A stretch of DNA of 32,924 bases from the NCBI RefSeq assembly GCF_003721595.1, contig NZ_RJJR01000028.1, forward strand, positions 1 to 32,924. Direction: 5' to 3'. The translations under genes and the position numbers were made by a program. This DNA is from Hanamia caeni. Its GTDB lineage: Bacteria; Bacteroidota; Bacteroidia; Chitinophagales; Chitinophagaceae. This document shows, one piece after another, positions 8,666 to 16,669 of the stretch. Under the pieces are notes generated by a model. The model did not search any database and was not told the origin of the DNA. It saw nothing but the letters and a program-made list of their open reading frames with translations. Every line of letters begins with the position of its first letter. The stretch's first letter is position 1.

Positions 8666-9490
8666 TTATTTTCCCGGCAAAATGAGAAGAGGCTTTTTTG
8701 TTTTATAGCTCATTTCTTTTGTATGTATCTTACCAAACAACCTGTCAATAAAGGAATGTTCACGCGCAATCATCACCAAAAGATCAGGATTATATTCTTC
8801 AAGAAAATTTTCAAGTCCTTCATCCACTTTGTTCTCACGGATAGTATGAAATTCGGTTGTAAATTGAGAAAAAGCCATGCTGGTATTCAATTTCCCAATT
8901 GCTTGTGACGGTTTCATCTGCCGGCCTTTAACGGCTACATTTACAATCCGGAACCTGGAATTAAATTTCCTTGCCAATTCAATGAGAAGATGATATTGTT
9001 TGCTTTCAAAATCCGGATCAAAATCGGAGGCCACTGCAATAGTTGCGGGCAATTGAAAAGAAGCCGTTGCTGGTACTATCAACACAGGATAGCTTAAATG
9101 CCTGGTAATTTTAGTAACGGTGCTTCCAAAGAATGAACGGCTTTGTCCTTTTCCTTTCATACCCATCACTATCAGGTCTGCAGAAATTTCTGTTGCCAGG
9201 TCACCAATTGTTTCACTGGTAAAACCTTCGCGAACAAATGCATCCATATTTACCGGGTAAATTTTTGACAGCGATTCTATTTCCTGGCTAATATGTCTTG
9301 AATTTTCCTCAATAATTTCTGCCTGCGTTACCATTATTGGCGCAAGAATAGAATCGTCCACCAGAATGGGAGGTTCTATCACGTTTATTAGTGTCAGCTT
9401 TGCATCAAAAGCGTGTGCAATTGAAACGGCATACTTAGATGCATTTAGTGAGGCATCTGAAAAATCAATGGGAAGAAGAATATTTTTCAT
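8666..9490 (-). CDS. Universal stress protein with two UspA domains
   Basis: The 274-residue protein is a tandem UspA fold. Domain 1 (about residues 1-140) starts MKNILLPIDFSDAS and ends with VMGMKGKGQ, SFFGST and YPVLIVP. That is a G-x2-G-x8-G(S/T) nucleotide-binding loop, one residue shorter than the textbook spacing. Domain 2 (about 148-274) ends PDLLVMIAREHSFIDRLFGK and KPLLILPGK and has lost the glycine-rich loop, so only domain 1 is likely to bind ATP. Such proteins are cytoplasmic and induced by starvation, redox or respiratory stress. The gene stands alone, with 291 bp between it and the divergently oriented Haem_bd gene. TATGTTTT just upstream of the start resembles a -7 element, but no matching -33 element was found. 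Confidence 0.93.
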   Translation of the reverse strand: MKNILLPIDFSDASLNASKYAVSIAHAFDAKLTLINVIEPPILVDDSILAPIMVTQAEIIEENSRHISQEIESLSKIYPVNMDAFVREGFTSETIGDLATEISADLIVMGMKGKGQSRSFFGSTVTKITRHLSYPVLIVPATASFQLPATIAVASDFDPDFESKQYHLLIELARKFNSRFRIVNVAVKGRQMKPSQAIGKLNTSMAFSQFTTEFHTIRENKVDEGLENFLEEYNPDLLVMIAREHSFIDRLFGKIHTKEMSYKTKKPLLILPGK

Positions 9491-9781
9491 AAAAACATAT
9501 TAATAACGAACGGCAATCAGCTGTAAAAATAATTCGAATATGTTGTAAAATCGCTGTTCTATATCATTCGTCGTATTAAGTTTCATCAGCAGATAGTGGT
9601 GATCCTAGTTAAGAGAAGCAATTGAACTTAGTCATTAACTTTGACGCTTTTCTAAGACTGACTAAAATCATCTCATGTGATTATCAATATCATGTATGAA
9701 CTATAGTTTCCCTGGTTAACTTTGGATTCTTCAAATAAAATTGTTTAAAAACTATTTACGTTTTATCATAAAAAATAACAA

Positions 9782-10279
9782 ATGAAAAAAGTTTTGAAAA
9801 TCAGTCTGATTATCGTTATAGTTGCTCTGATAACCATTCAGTTCATAAGGCCTGCAAAAAATCAGGGAGTAGAGATTGCTGCCAATCAAATTACAGCCAT
9901 TCATCCGGTTCCCGAAAATGTTCAGCAAATCCTGAAAGTATCTTGTTATGATTGCCACAGTAACACCACTTATTATCCGTGGTATAACAACATTCAGCCC
10001 GTTGCCTGGTTCCTGGAAAACCATGTCATTGATGGGAAGAAGGAATTGAATTTTTCGGAGTTTGCTACGTATGCAGCATACCGCCGCTATAAAAAATTTA
10101 AAGAGATCCAGGAACAGGTTAAGGAAGATGAAATGCCTTTGTTTTCTTATACAATTCCGCACAGGGATGCCGTATTGAGCGCCGAACAAAAATCCGCTAT
10201 AATCAACTGGTCTGCCAATGCCATGAAGGAAATGGACGCTAAATATCCTGCCGACAGCCTGAAAAGGCCCAAAAAATAA
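9782..10279 (+). CDS. Haem-binding domain protein (Haem_bd family, CxxCH)
   Basis: The 165-residue protein has one N-terminal membrane anchor or uncleaved signal (residues 4-21). A Haem_bd domain follows, with a single c-type haem site CYDCHS (Cys55, Cys58, His59), the diagnostic TTYYPWYNNIQPVAWFLENHV stretch and DEMPLFSYTIPHRDA. Such proteins are periplasmic cytochrome-c-like units found next to oxidases or peroxidases in many Bacteroidota. Here no redox partner is adjacent, so its electron donor and acceptor are unknown. A 183-codon open frame on the opposite strand (9752-10300) covers the gene, but the CxxCH motif and family match show the plus strand is the coding one. The start is clear; an A-rich leader precedes it. 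Confidence 0.92.
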   Translation: MKKVLKISLIIVIVALITIQFIRPAKNQGVEIAANQITAIHPVPENVQQILKVSCYDCHSNTTYYPWYNNIQPVAWFLENHVIDGKKELNFSEFATYAAYRRYKKFKEIQEQVKEDEMPLFSYTIPHRDAVLSAEQKSAIINWSANAMKEMDAKYPADSLKRPKK

Positions 10280-10467
10280 TTTCTTTAAGCGAAAGTCCAT
10301 CCTGCAAACTGACAGTGGAAAATTGATCTTTATTTTAATGAACTGTGATGCCTGTCATTTATTGGGTATAATGTAACATTCAATTTTTAGAATCAGTGCA
10401 GTACAGAGTTTGTAAGGCATTTATACTATCAAATTTATTAAGGCATAATATGCAAATCAGTTAAATG

Positions 10468-10477
10468 TTGTTAACAA
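10468..10477. promoter_or_regulatory. Short perfect palindrome upstream of the DUF4382 gene
   Basis: TTGTTAACAA is a perfect 10-bp palindrome within the 266-bp gap before the lipoprotein start at 10546. Its size and position suit a transcription factor site, but a palindrome of this length in AT-rich DNA can occur by chance. Confidence 0.2.
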
Positions 10478-10545
10478 AATAACATCCGATAATTCATTGG
10501 AATAGTTCTTGCCTTACTGTTTATCCAAACCACAATATGTACTTT

Positions 10546-11352
10546 ATGAAAACAATTTCGTTTAAGACGATAGCTTCCATTGCAATATTATTCTGCTCTG
10601 TTATGATTTTCTCATGCAAAAAAACTAACAATGACAACACGAACAAATCCAGGCTCCAGGTGCGACTAACGGATGCGCCTGATCCATCAATAAAAGAAGT
10701 TTGGATAGATATAAAAGAAGTACGAATCAATTCGAAGGACAGCAGTTGGCTAACGCTGGAGGGCGCCCATCCCGGAATGTACAATCTTCTGGAGCTGACA
10801 GGAGGAAAAGATACTCTTCTTGCCGATGCAAACATACCGTCCGGAAATATTTCACAACTAAGGCTGGTATTGGGAGACAACAATTATATTATTACACAAG
10901 ACAATGAAAAAATAGCTTTAACCACCCCCAGTGCAGAACAATCCGGCTTAAAAGTGCAAATTCACCAGGATGTGGATGGCGGGCAATTGTACAAATTAGT
11001 CCTTGATTTTGATGCGGCAAAGTCGATTGTAAAAGCAGGTAATAGTGGAAAATATATTTTGAAACCCGTCATTCGTGTAATTTCCTTTGCACCATCAGGG
11101 GGCAATCTGCAAGGTGTGGTTGTACCAGATTCTATCCGTACGGCAGTGTATGCAATCAATGGAGCAGATACAGTTGCTTCAACATTTACCAATATTTCCA
11201 ATGGTAAGTATTGGTTTGGCGATATACCTGCAGGAAGTTACCAACTTTCATTTGTGCCAAATAATACAACCTTCAACAATACAGAAAAAAGCGTTACAGT
11301 TGTATTGGGGCAAACAACAACGGCCGATAGTGTAGTGCTGCAGAAAAAATAA
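10546..11352 (+). CDS. DUF4382 domain lipoprotein
   Basis: A type II signal peptide (lipobox IFSC, followed by KK) puts this protein of about 268 residues on the outer or inner membrane as a lipoprotein. Residues about 30-175 are a DUF4382 domain: LQVRLTDAPDP, VWIDIKEVRINSKDSSWLTL, YNLLELTGGKDTLLA and SQLRLVLGDNNYI. The last 90 residues (LQGVVVPDSIRTAVYAINGADTVAS) look like a carboxypeptidase-regulatory/prealbumin-type beta-sandwich. The function is unknown; the family is taken to be surface or periplasmic. An ATG at 10537 is in frame, but the second ATG at 10546 gives a normal lipoprotein n-region (MKTISFK), so it is preferred. A terminator follows 22 bp after the stop. Confidence 0.88.
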   Translation: MKTISFKTIASIAILFCSVMIFSCKKTNNDNTNKSRLQVRLTDAPDPSIKEVWIDIKEVRINSKDSSWLTLEGAHPGMYNLLELTGGKDTLLADANIPSGNISQLRLVLGDNNYIITQDNEKIALTTPSAEQSGLKVQIHQDVDGGQLYKLVLDFDAAKSIVKAGNSGKYILKPVIRVISFAPSGGNLQGVVVPDSIRTAVYAINGADTVASTFTNISNGKYWFGDIPAGSYQLSFVPNNTTFNNTEKSVTVVLGQTTTADSVVLQKK

Positions 11353-11374
11353 TACAAGAGTTCAACAATAACAG

Positions 11375-11407
11375 AAAAGGTTGCTTCAATAGAACAGCCT
11401 TTTTTTT
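11375..11407 (+). terminator. Rho-independent terminator after the DUF4382 gene
   Basis: The left arm AAAAGGTTGCTTC pairs with GAACAGCCTTTT (one bulged C, one G-T wobble, AATA loop) and runs into seven T residues. It lies 22 bp past the stop codon of the DUF4382 gene and ends that transcript. Confidence 0.85.
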
Positions 11408-11473
11408 ATGAAATAAAATAAGAGAAATAATTGCAGAGTAAGAAACAAGGCTCAAGTTTTTACCATCTGCATT

Positions 11474-11599
11474 TTAAATATTCATCGCCTTATAAGCCAG
11501 CACTGCGGGCCATGCCAGCGCCTTAAAAGCCTGGGCACACGCATCAGGAAGCATAAGGATTATCAGAAAAGTTGCTGCCAAAGTGAGTAATGAAATATG
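11474..11599 (-). pseudogene. Possible C-terminal remnant of an FtsX-type ABC permease
   Basis: On the minus strand a 41-codon stop-to-stop stretch reads HISLLTLAATFLIILMLPDA, then CAQAFKALAWPAVLAYK, then AMNI and a stop. The pattern of a hydrophobic helix followed by xxQAxKAxxxxPxxxL resembles the last transmembrane helix and tail of MacB/FtsX permeases in Bacteroidota (typically SxQAIKAALANPVKSLR). No start codon, promoter or remaining domain is present, so at most it is a decayed gene end. The resemblance is from memory and weak; it could be chance. Confidence 0.25.
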
Positions 11600-11773
11600 T
11601 TATTGAATTATGGACGAGATTCTTTGCGGGTAAAATAAAAAAACAGATTATTTGTTTGTCCACTTAATTTCTTTATCATTTAAACCAGTAATTTCTAAAA
11701 ACAAAACGAGCCGGATAGAAATCCAGCCATGTCTTAATCCAATCCCGTGAAAAGCCCGGTTAAATGAGAAAAA

Positions 11774-11792
11774 TTGACGGCCATTATGTCAA
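11774..11792. promoter_or_regulatory. Inverted repeat TTGAC-N9-GTCAA upstream of the metal-efflux operon
   Basis: TTGAC at 11774-11778 and GTCAA at 11788-11792 form a perfect 5-bp dyad with a 9-bp spacer. It lies 52 bp before the TTG start of the first operon gene, a position suited to an operator. No metal regulator gene is adjacent, so the binding protein is unknown. Confidence 0.35.
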
Positions 11793-11844
11793 CCTGTGAT
11801 GGTGATCATACTTTTCGAGCGGATATTCCATTAATTTTACGCAC

Positions 11845-12225
11845 TTGAAAAAAATTATTGCCATATCGCTTTTATCATTGTATTTGTTTTCAACAACGGA
11901 GTTATCGCAGTTGCTGAAAACACCTGTGCTGATTGAGCATTTTGTGGAGCATCGCGAAGAGAATAAGCACCTTACCCTTTGGCAATTTTTATACCTGCAT
12001 TATGCTACCACTCATGTTGAGGATGCCGACCATCACAAGGATGTGCAGCTGCCCTTCAAGACGCATCACAACTGCATTGCAGCTTTTCAAAATGTGGTCA
12101 TCCCGGCGCAAAATACAATTTACAAACCGGTGATGGCGATTGAAAAGCATTCCCTTTGTCCTGATGACCAGTTTGTCTCTTCCAACTTCCTTTCCAACAT
12201 CTGGCAGCCGCCGCGATTCTGTTAA
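11845..12225 (+). CDS. Small His-rich secreted protein leading the metal-efflux operon
   Basis: This 126-residue protein is not assignable to a named family by eye. It begins on TTG; no in-frame ATG gives a sensible N-terminus, and the TTG yields a lysine-rich, hydrophobic signal-like start (MKKIIAISLLSLYLFSTTE). The mature part holds ten histidines, many paired (EHFVEH, LHYATTH, DADHHKD, KTHHNC), and two cysteines, one of them the last residue (PPRFC). The composition and position directly ahead of a CzcA-type exporter (86 bp to the probable start) suggest a periplasmic metal-binding or metal-sensing accessory protein. That is inference from context only. Similar small proteins ahead of CzcA are, to my recollection, seen in other Bacteroidota. 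Confidence 0.75.
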   Translation: MKKIIAISLLSLYLFSTTELSQLLKTPVLIEHFVEHREENKHLTLWQFLYLHYATTHVEDADHHKDVQLPFKTHHNCIAAFQNVVIPAQNTIYKPVMAIEKHSLCPDDQFVSSNFLSNIWQPPRFC

Positions 12226-12240
12226 TCATCTTTTTAAAAT

Positions 12241-12269
12241 TTCATTCACAAATCTTTTCAGTGAATGAA
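12241..12269 (+). other. Intercistronic hairpin between the His-rich gene and czcA
   Basis: TTCATTCAC (12241-12249) and GTGAATGAA (12261-12269) are perfect 9-bp complementary arms around an 11-nt loop. The hairpin sits in the 85-bp spacer before the preferred czcA start at 12311. It has no T-tract, so it is not a standard terminator. It may be an RNA processing or stability element, or an operator. Confidence 0.45.
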
Positions 12270-12310
12270 TGATTGCATTTATTCTTCATTTTATAAATGA
12301 TTACAGATTT

Positions 12311-15300
12311 ATGTTAAACAGCATTATCTCTTTTTCTATAAAAAATAAACTCATCATCGGATTGTTTGTGTTGGGATTGATTAGCTATGGCAGTTATCAG
12401 CTCACCAAACTACCGATTGATGCTGTGCCTGACATCACAGACAACCAGGTGCAGGTGATTACGATAGCGCCGTCATTTGGCGCAACGGATATTGAACGAC
12501 TAGTGACGTTTCCGGTGGAGCAGGCCAACAGCAACATTCCCGGAATAAAACAGATACGCAGTTTCTCAAGATTTGGTTTGTCGCTTGTTACCATTGTGTT
12601 TGATGACAAAACGGATGTGTATTGGGCGCGCCAGCAAGTTGCAGAGAGGTTGCGGCAAGTACAATCGCAAATCCCCGCAGGTATTGGCCAGCCTGAACTT
12701 GGCCCCGTCACCACAGGCCTGGGGGAAATATATCAATATGTAGTTCGTCCGGAAAAAGGGTACGAAAAAAAATACGATGTTACCGAGTTACGTACCATCC
12801 AGGATTGGATTGTAAGGCGGCAATTATTGGGCGTGAAAGGAGTTGCAGAAGTAAGCAGTTTTGGCGGAAAGCTCAAACAATATTCCATAGAAGTGGACGC
12901 CAACAAATTGCAATCGTATGGTATCACTATTAATGATGTGTTTGATGCTTTGGAAAACAACAACCAGAATACCGGCGGCGCTTATATTGAAAAAGGACCA
13001 ACGGTGCTGTATATACGAAGTGAAGGATTGATTGGAAGCATTGAAGATATCGAAAGCATCACCATTAGGAAGCAAAGTTCAGAAATCCCCGTGTTTATGA
13101 GGGATGTGGCGGATGTAAAAATCGGGCACGCGGTGCGCTATGGCGCGATGACCTACAATGATGAAGGAGAAGTGGCTGGTGCGGTGGTAATGATGCTCAA
13201 GGGCGCCAACAGCAACCTGGTGATTGAAAATGTAAAAGAACGCATTGCACAAATTCAAAAAACATTACCTGAAGGAGTGGTGATAGAACCGTTTCTGGAC
13301 CGTACCAAAATGGTGAACCATGCCATCAGCACGGTAGAAAAAAATTTATTGGAAGGTGCATTGATTGTGGTATTTGTGCTGGTATTATTTCTGGGAAATT
13401 TAAGAGCGGGTTTGCTCGTGGCTTCGGTCATTCCCTTGTCCATGTTGTTTGCTGTGATTATGATGAATATGTTTGGTGTGAGCGGTAACCTCATGAGCCT
13501 TGGTGCACTTGACTTCGGTTTGATTGTGGACGGCGCGGTTATCATTGTAGAGGCGGTCATGCACCAGCTTTCGCATAGCAAAAAATTCCAGGCAGTCACG
13601 CAGTTATCACAGGAAAAGATGGATGAAGAAGTGAATAAAAGTGCGAGCAAGATGATGAACAGTGCAGTGTTTGGCCAGGTGATAATTCTTGTGGTGTACC
13701 TGCCGATATTGACCTTGCAGGGAATAGAAGGCAAGATGTTCAAACCGATGGCTCAAACAGTTGCCTTTGCTTTGTTGGGCGCTTTCATTCTTTCGCTCAC
13801 TTATATTCCAATGATGAGTTCGTTATTTCTCAGTAAAAAGATTTCGCATAAACCCACTCTTTCCGACCGCTTCATGTCGCGTGTGGAACGCGTGTACCAG
13901 GCTGCATTGACGAAGGTTTTACGTTTTCCAAAAACGGTCATCCTCACAGCAGTTGCGCTGTTTGTCTTTGCAATTTTCATTTTGAGCAGAATGGGCGGCG
14001 AGTTTATTCCTCAGTTGGAAGAAGGCGATTTTGCTGTAGATACGCGTGTGCTTACAGGAAGCAATCTGAACACTACCATTGAATACACCACCAAAGCAGC
14101 GCATGTTTTAAAATCACGATTTCCCGAAGTAGAAAAAGTGGTAACAAAAATTGGAAGCGCCGAAGTACCCACAGACCCGATGCCCATGGAAGCGAGCGAC
14201 ATGATGGTGATTCTGAAAGAAAAAAAGGATTGGACCAGCGCCAAAACTTTTAATGAACTCGCAGAAAAAATGAGCAATGCATTGAAAGATATTCCCGGCA
14301 TTACGGCCGGATTTCAATATCCGGTGCAAATGCGTTTTAATGAACTCATGACCGGCGCACGCCAGGATGTGGTGGTGAAAATCTTTGGTGAAGATTTGGA
14401 TTCATTGGCCACTTATGCCGAGCGGCTTGGCGCTATTGTAAAAACAGTTCCCGGCGCAACAGACCTATACATTGAACCTGTAACGGGGTTGCCTCAAATC
14501 ATTATCAATTACGACCGCAATGCCATTGCCAGATATCATCTGAATATTGCAGATATCAACCGCGTGTTAAACACGGCCTTTGCGGGACAAACGACATGCC
14601 AGGTGTACGAAGGTGAAAGGCATTTTGATTTGGTGGTGCGCCTTGCCGGCGATAAAAGAAAAAATATCAACGATGTACAAAATTTATTGATTCCGCTACC
14701 TGAAGGAAACCAGATTCCGCTATCGCAGGTAGCAAATGTTTCCATAAAAGACGGACCTAACCAGGTGCAACGAGAGGATGCGAAACGCAGGATTGTCGTG
14801 GGTTTCAACGTACGCGGCAGAGATGTGGAAAGCATCGTGAATGAATTGCAATCCAAGGTGGACAAACAAATGCATTTTTCGCCGGGATATTATACCACGT
14901 ATGGCGGTTCTTTTGAAAATCTGCAGGCAGCTACGCAACGTTTGATGATTGCAGTACCGATTGCATTGTTGCTCATCTTCATTTTGCTGTATTTCGCATT
15001 TGGTTCGGTAAAACAGGGGTTACTCATTTATTCGGCAATTCCTTTATCTGCTATCGGCGGAATTTTATTTTTAGCATTACGGGGCATGCCTTTCAGCATC
15101 AGCGCAGGTATTGGTTTTATTGCGTTGTTTGGTGTGGCCGTATTGAATGGCATCGTGTTGATTGCGGAATTTAACCGGTTAAAAAAACAAGGTATGAATA
15201 ACAAAAGCCGGATTGTATTGATGGGAACCAAGGTGCGGCTGCGGCCCGTGTTGATGACCGCCAGCGTGGCTTCGTTGGGGTTTTTGCCGATGGCATTGAG

Positions 15301-16660
15301 CAATGGCGCAGGCGCAGAAGTGCAGCGTCCGCTTGCCACTGTAGTGATTGGCGGATTAATGATTGCCACTTTCCTGACATTATTTGTATTACCTGTATTG
15401 TATATCTTATTTGAAAACATGAACCTCAAAAAAAGAAAACCACATGTGGCTGTGATGCTCGGAATTTTATTTTCCTTAGGATTTGTAAGCAATAACGCTC
15501 ATGCACAAACGAAAATCACTTTGCAAGAAGCTATTGATACAGCACTTACGAATAACCTTTTATTAAAAGGAGAAAAACTCAATGTAACCTATCAGCAAAG
15601 TATGCTAAAAACAGGAACTACAATTCCTCTCACCGACGTGTTTGGTGAGTTTGGGCAAATCAGCAGTATTTATACCGACACAAAATTTGGTATCAGCCAA
15701 TCCATCCATTTCCCAAGTGTGTATGCACGCCATAAATCGCTGCTTCAGGAAAACCTGAACGCAAGTAAAATGTCAGTCGCATGGAAAGAAGCAGCATTGA
15801 AAAAGCAGGTAACGGACATTTACAACACGCTTTCTTTTTTATTGGAAAAGAAAAAATTGTTGTTGCAAACGGACAGCTTGTACAGTTCCTTTTTAGAAAA
15901 AGCAGCGTTACGATTTGAAAAAGGCGAAAGTAATGTGTTGGAAAAAACAACCGCAGAAAATCAGAAAGGACAAATAGCGATGCAGTTAATAGCATTGGAA
16001 CAGGATATTTTTATCATGGAATCCCAATTACAATTTGCACTGAGGACAAATACGCTGTATGTGCCGGCTGACGGTAGTTTCAGACAATCAACCAACTTTC
16101 CTACACCTTCCTCTGAAATGCATCCGCAAGTTCAGTTGCTGGCGCAACAAAAGCAAATTGTGGCAGCTAATACGCTGTTTGAAAAATCAAAACTATCGCC
16201 CGACCTCGTATTTGGATACAACAACAGCAGCATGCGCGGCACCGGCGCGGATGATAAATATTATCCTTCATCAAGGCGGTTTCATTCGGTGCAAATTGGT
16301 GTGGGCATTCCGCTTTTTAATGGTAGTCAAAAGGCAATCATCAAAGCGTCCAAAGTGCAGGAAGACATTGCTGAAAATAATTATCAATTAGGCTTGCAGC
16401 AATTGAACCAGCAAAGAGAAACAGCGATGAATGAATACCAAAAATATCTCGCAAGTGTCAACTGGTTTGAAAGTGAAGGTCTGAAAAATGCAGCTACGAC
16501 AATCGCCACAGCCCATCAGCAATTTGCCGGTGGCGAAATCAATTACCTGGATTGGGTAATCCTCGTCAACCAGGCGATTGACCTCCGAAGCCAATACCTG
16601 GACGCCGTAAAAAATATGAACGATGCCATCAACCAAATCAATTACCTGAATTCAAAATAA
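12311..16660 (+). CDS. czcA: CzcA-type heavy-metal RND exporter fused to a TolC-like outer membrane channel
   Basis: The protein has about 1449 residues. The first ~1040 are a complete RND pump of the heavy-metal class, with LPIDAVPDITDNQVQ near the N-terminus and GEFIPQLEEGDF opening the second half. The TM4 motif DFGLIVDGAVIIVE matches CzcA-like divalent-cation pumps better than the Cu/Ag (CusA) type. The remaining ~380 residues are an outer membrane efflux protein (ITLQEAIDTALTNN, then long coiled-coil repeats). The join carries a complete signal-peptide-like segment: KKRKPH, the hydrophobic VAVMLGILFSLGFV, then NAHAQ. Fused CzcA-TolC proteins of this length are known in Bacteroidota. An upstream ATG at 12269 is in frame, but the start at 12311 (MLNSIISFSIKNK) matches family N-termini. 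It uses proton motive force with the adaptor encoded 10 bp downstream. Confidence 0.93.
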   Translation: MLNSIISFSIKNKLIIGLFVLGLISYGSYQLTKLPIDAVPDITDNQVQVITIAPSFGATDIERLVTFPVEQANSNIPGIKQIRSFSRFGLSLVTIVFDDKTDVYWARQQVAERLRQVQSQIPAGIGQPELGPVTTGLGEIYQYVVRPEKGYEKKYDVTELRTIQDWIVRRQLLGVKGVAEVSSFGGKLKQYSIEVDANKLQSYGITINDVFDALENNNQNTGGAYIEKGPTVLYIRSEGLIGSIEDIESITIRKQSSEIPVFMRDVADVKIGHAVRYGAMTYNDEGEVAGAVVMMLKGANSNLVIENVKERIAQIQKTLPEGVVIEPFLDRTKMVNHAISTVEKNLLEGALIVVFVLVLFLGNLRAGLLVASVIPLSMLFAVIMMNMFGVSGNLMSLGALDFGLIVDGAVIIVEAVMHQLSHSKKFQAVTQLSQEKMDEEVNKSASKMMNSAVFGQVIILVVYLPILTLQGIEGKMFKPMAQTVAFALLGAFILSLTYIPMMSSLFLSKKISHKPTLSDRFMSRVERVYQAALTKVLRFPKTVILTAVALFVFAIFILSRMGGEFIPQLEEGDFAVDTRVLTGSNLNTTIEYTTKAAHVLKSRFPEVEKVVTKIGSAEVPTDPMPMEASDMMVILKEKKDWTSAKTFNELAEKMSNALKDIPGITAGFQYPVQMRFNELMTGARQDVVVKIFGEDLDSLATYAERLGAIVKTVPGATDLYIEPVTGLPQIIINYDRNAIARYHLNIADINRVLNTAFAGQTTCQVYEGERHFDLVVRLAGDKRKNINDVQNLLIPLPEGNQIPLSQVANVSIKDGPNQVQREDAKRRIVVGFNVRGRDVESIVNELQSKVDKQMHFSPGYYTTYGGSFENLQAATQRLMIAVPIALLLIFILLYFAFGSVKQGLLIYSAIPLSAIGGILFLALRGMPFSISAGIGFIALFGVAVLNGIVLIAEFNRLKKQGMNNKSRIVLMGTKVRLRPVLMTASVASLGFLPMALSNGAGAEVQRPLATVVIGGLMIATFLTLFVLPVLYILFENMNLKKRKPHVAVMLGILFSLGFVSNNAHAQTKITLQEAIDTALTNNLLLKGEKLNVTYQQSMLKTGTTIPLTDVFGEFGQISSIYTDTKFGISQSIHFPSVYARHKSLLQENLNASKMSVAWKEAALKKQVTDIYNTLSFLLEKKKLLLQTDSLYSSFLEKAALRFEKGESNVLEKTTAENQKGQIAMQLIALEQDIFIMESQLQFALRTNTLYVPADGSFRQSTNFPTPSSEMHPQVQLLAQQKQIVAANTLFEKSKLSPDLVFGYNNSSMRGTGADDKYYPSSRRFHSVQIGVGIPLFNGSQKAIIKASKVQEDIAENNYQLGLQQLNQQRETAMNEYQKYLASVNWFESEGLKNAATTIATAHQQFAGGEINYLDWVILVNQAIDLRSQYLDAVKNMNDAINQINYLNSK

Positions 16661-16669
16661 AATTTCATC

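Larger units (their letters stand above)
11353..11844. other. 492-bp gap between the DUF4382 gene and the metal-efflux operon
   Basis: The gap holds a terminator (11375-11407), a possible degraded coding fragment on the minus strand (11474-11599) and an inverted repeat (11774-11792) near the efflux operon start. The rest (about 11600-11770) is AT-rich with no credible gene or promoter that I could recognise. Confidence 0.6.

Noticed and set aside
9752..10300. A 183-codon open frame on the minus strand.
   Set aside because: It is the shadow of the Haem_bd gene, whose CxxCH motif and family match are on the plus strand.
13255..13743. A 163-codon minus-strand open frame inside czcA (another lies at 15028-15492).
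   Set aside because: Both are low-complexity shadows rich in Thr, Ile, Asn and Pro opposite a clear RND pump coding region.
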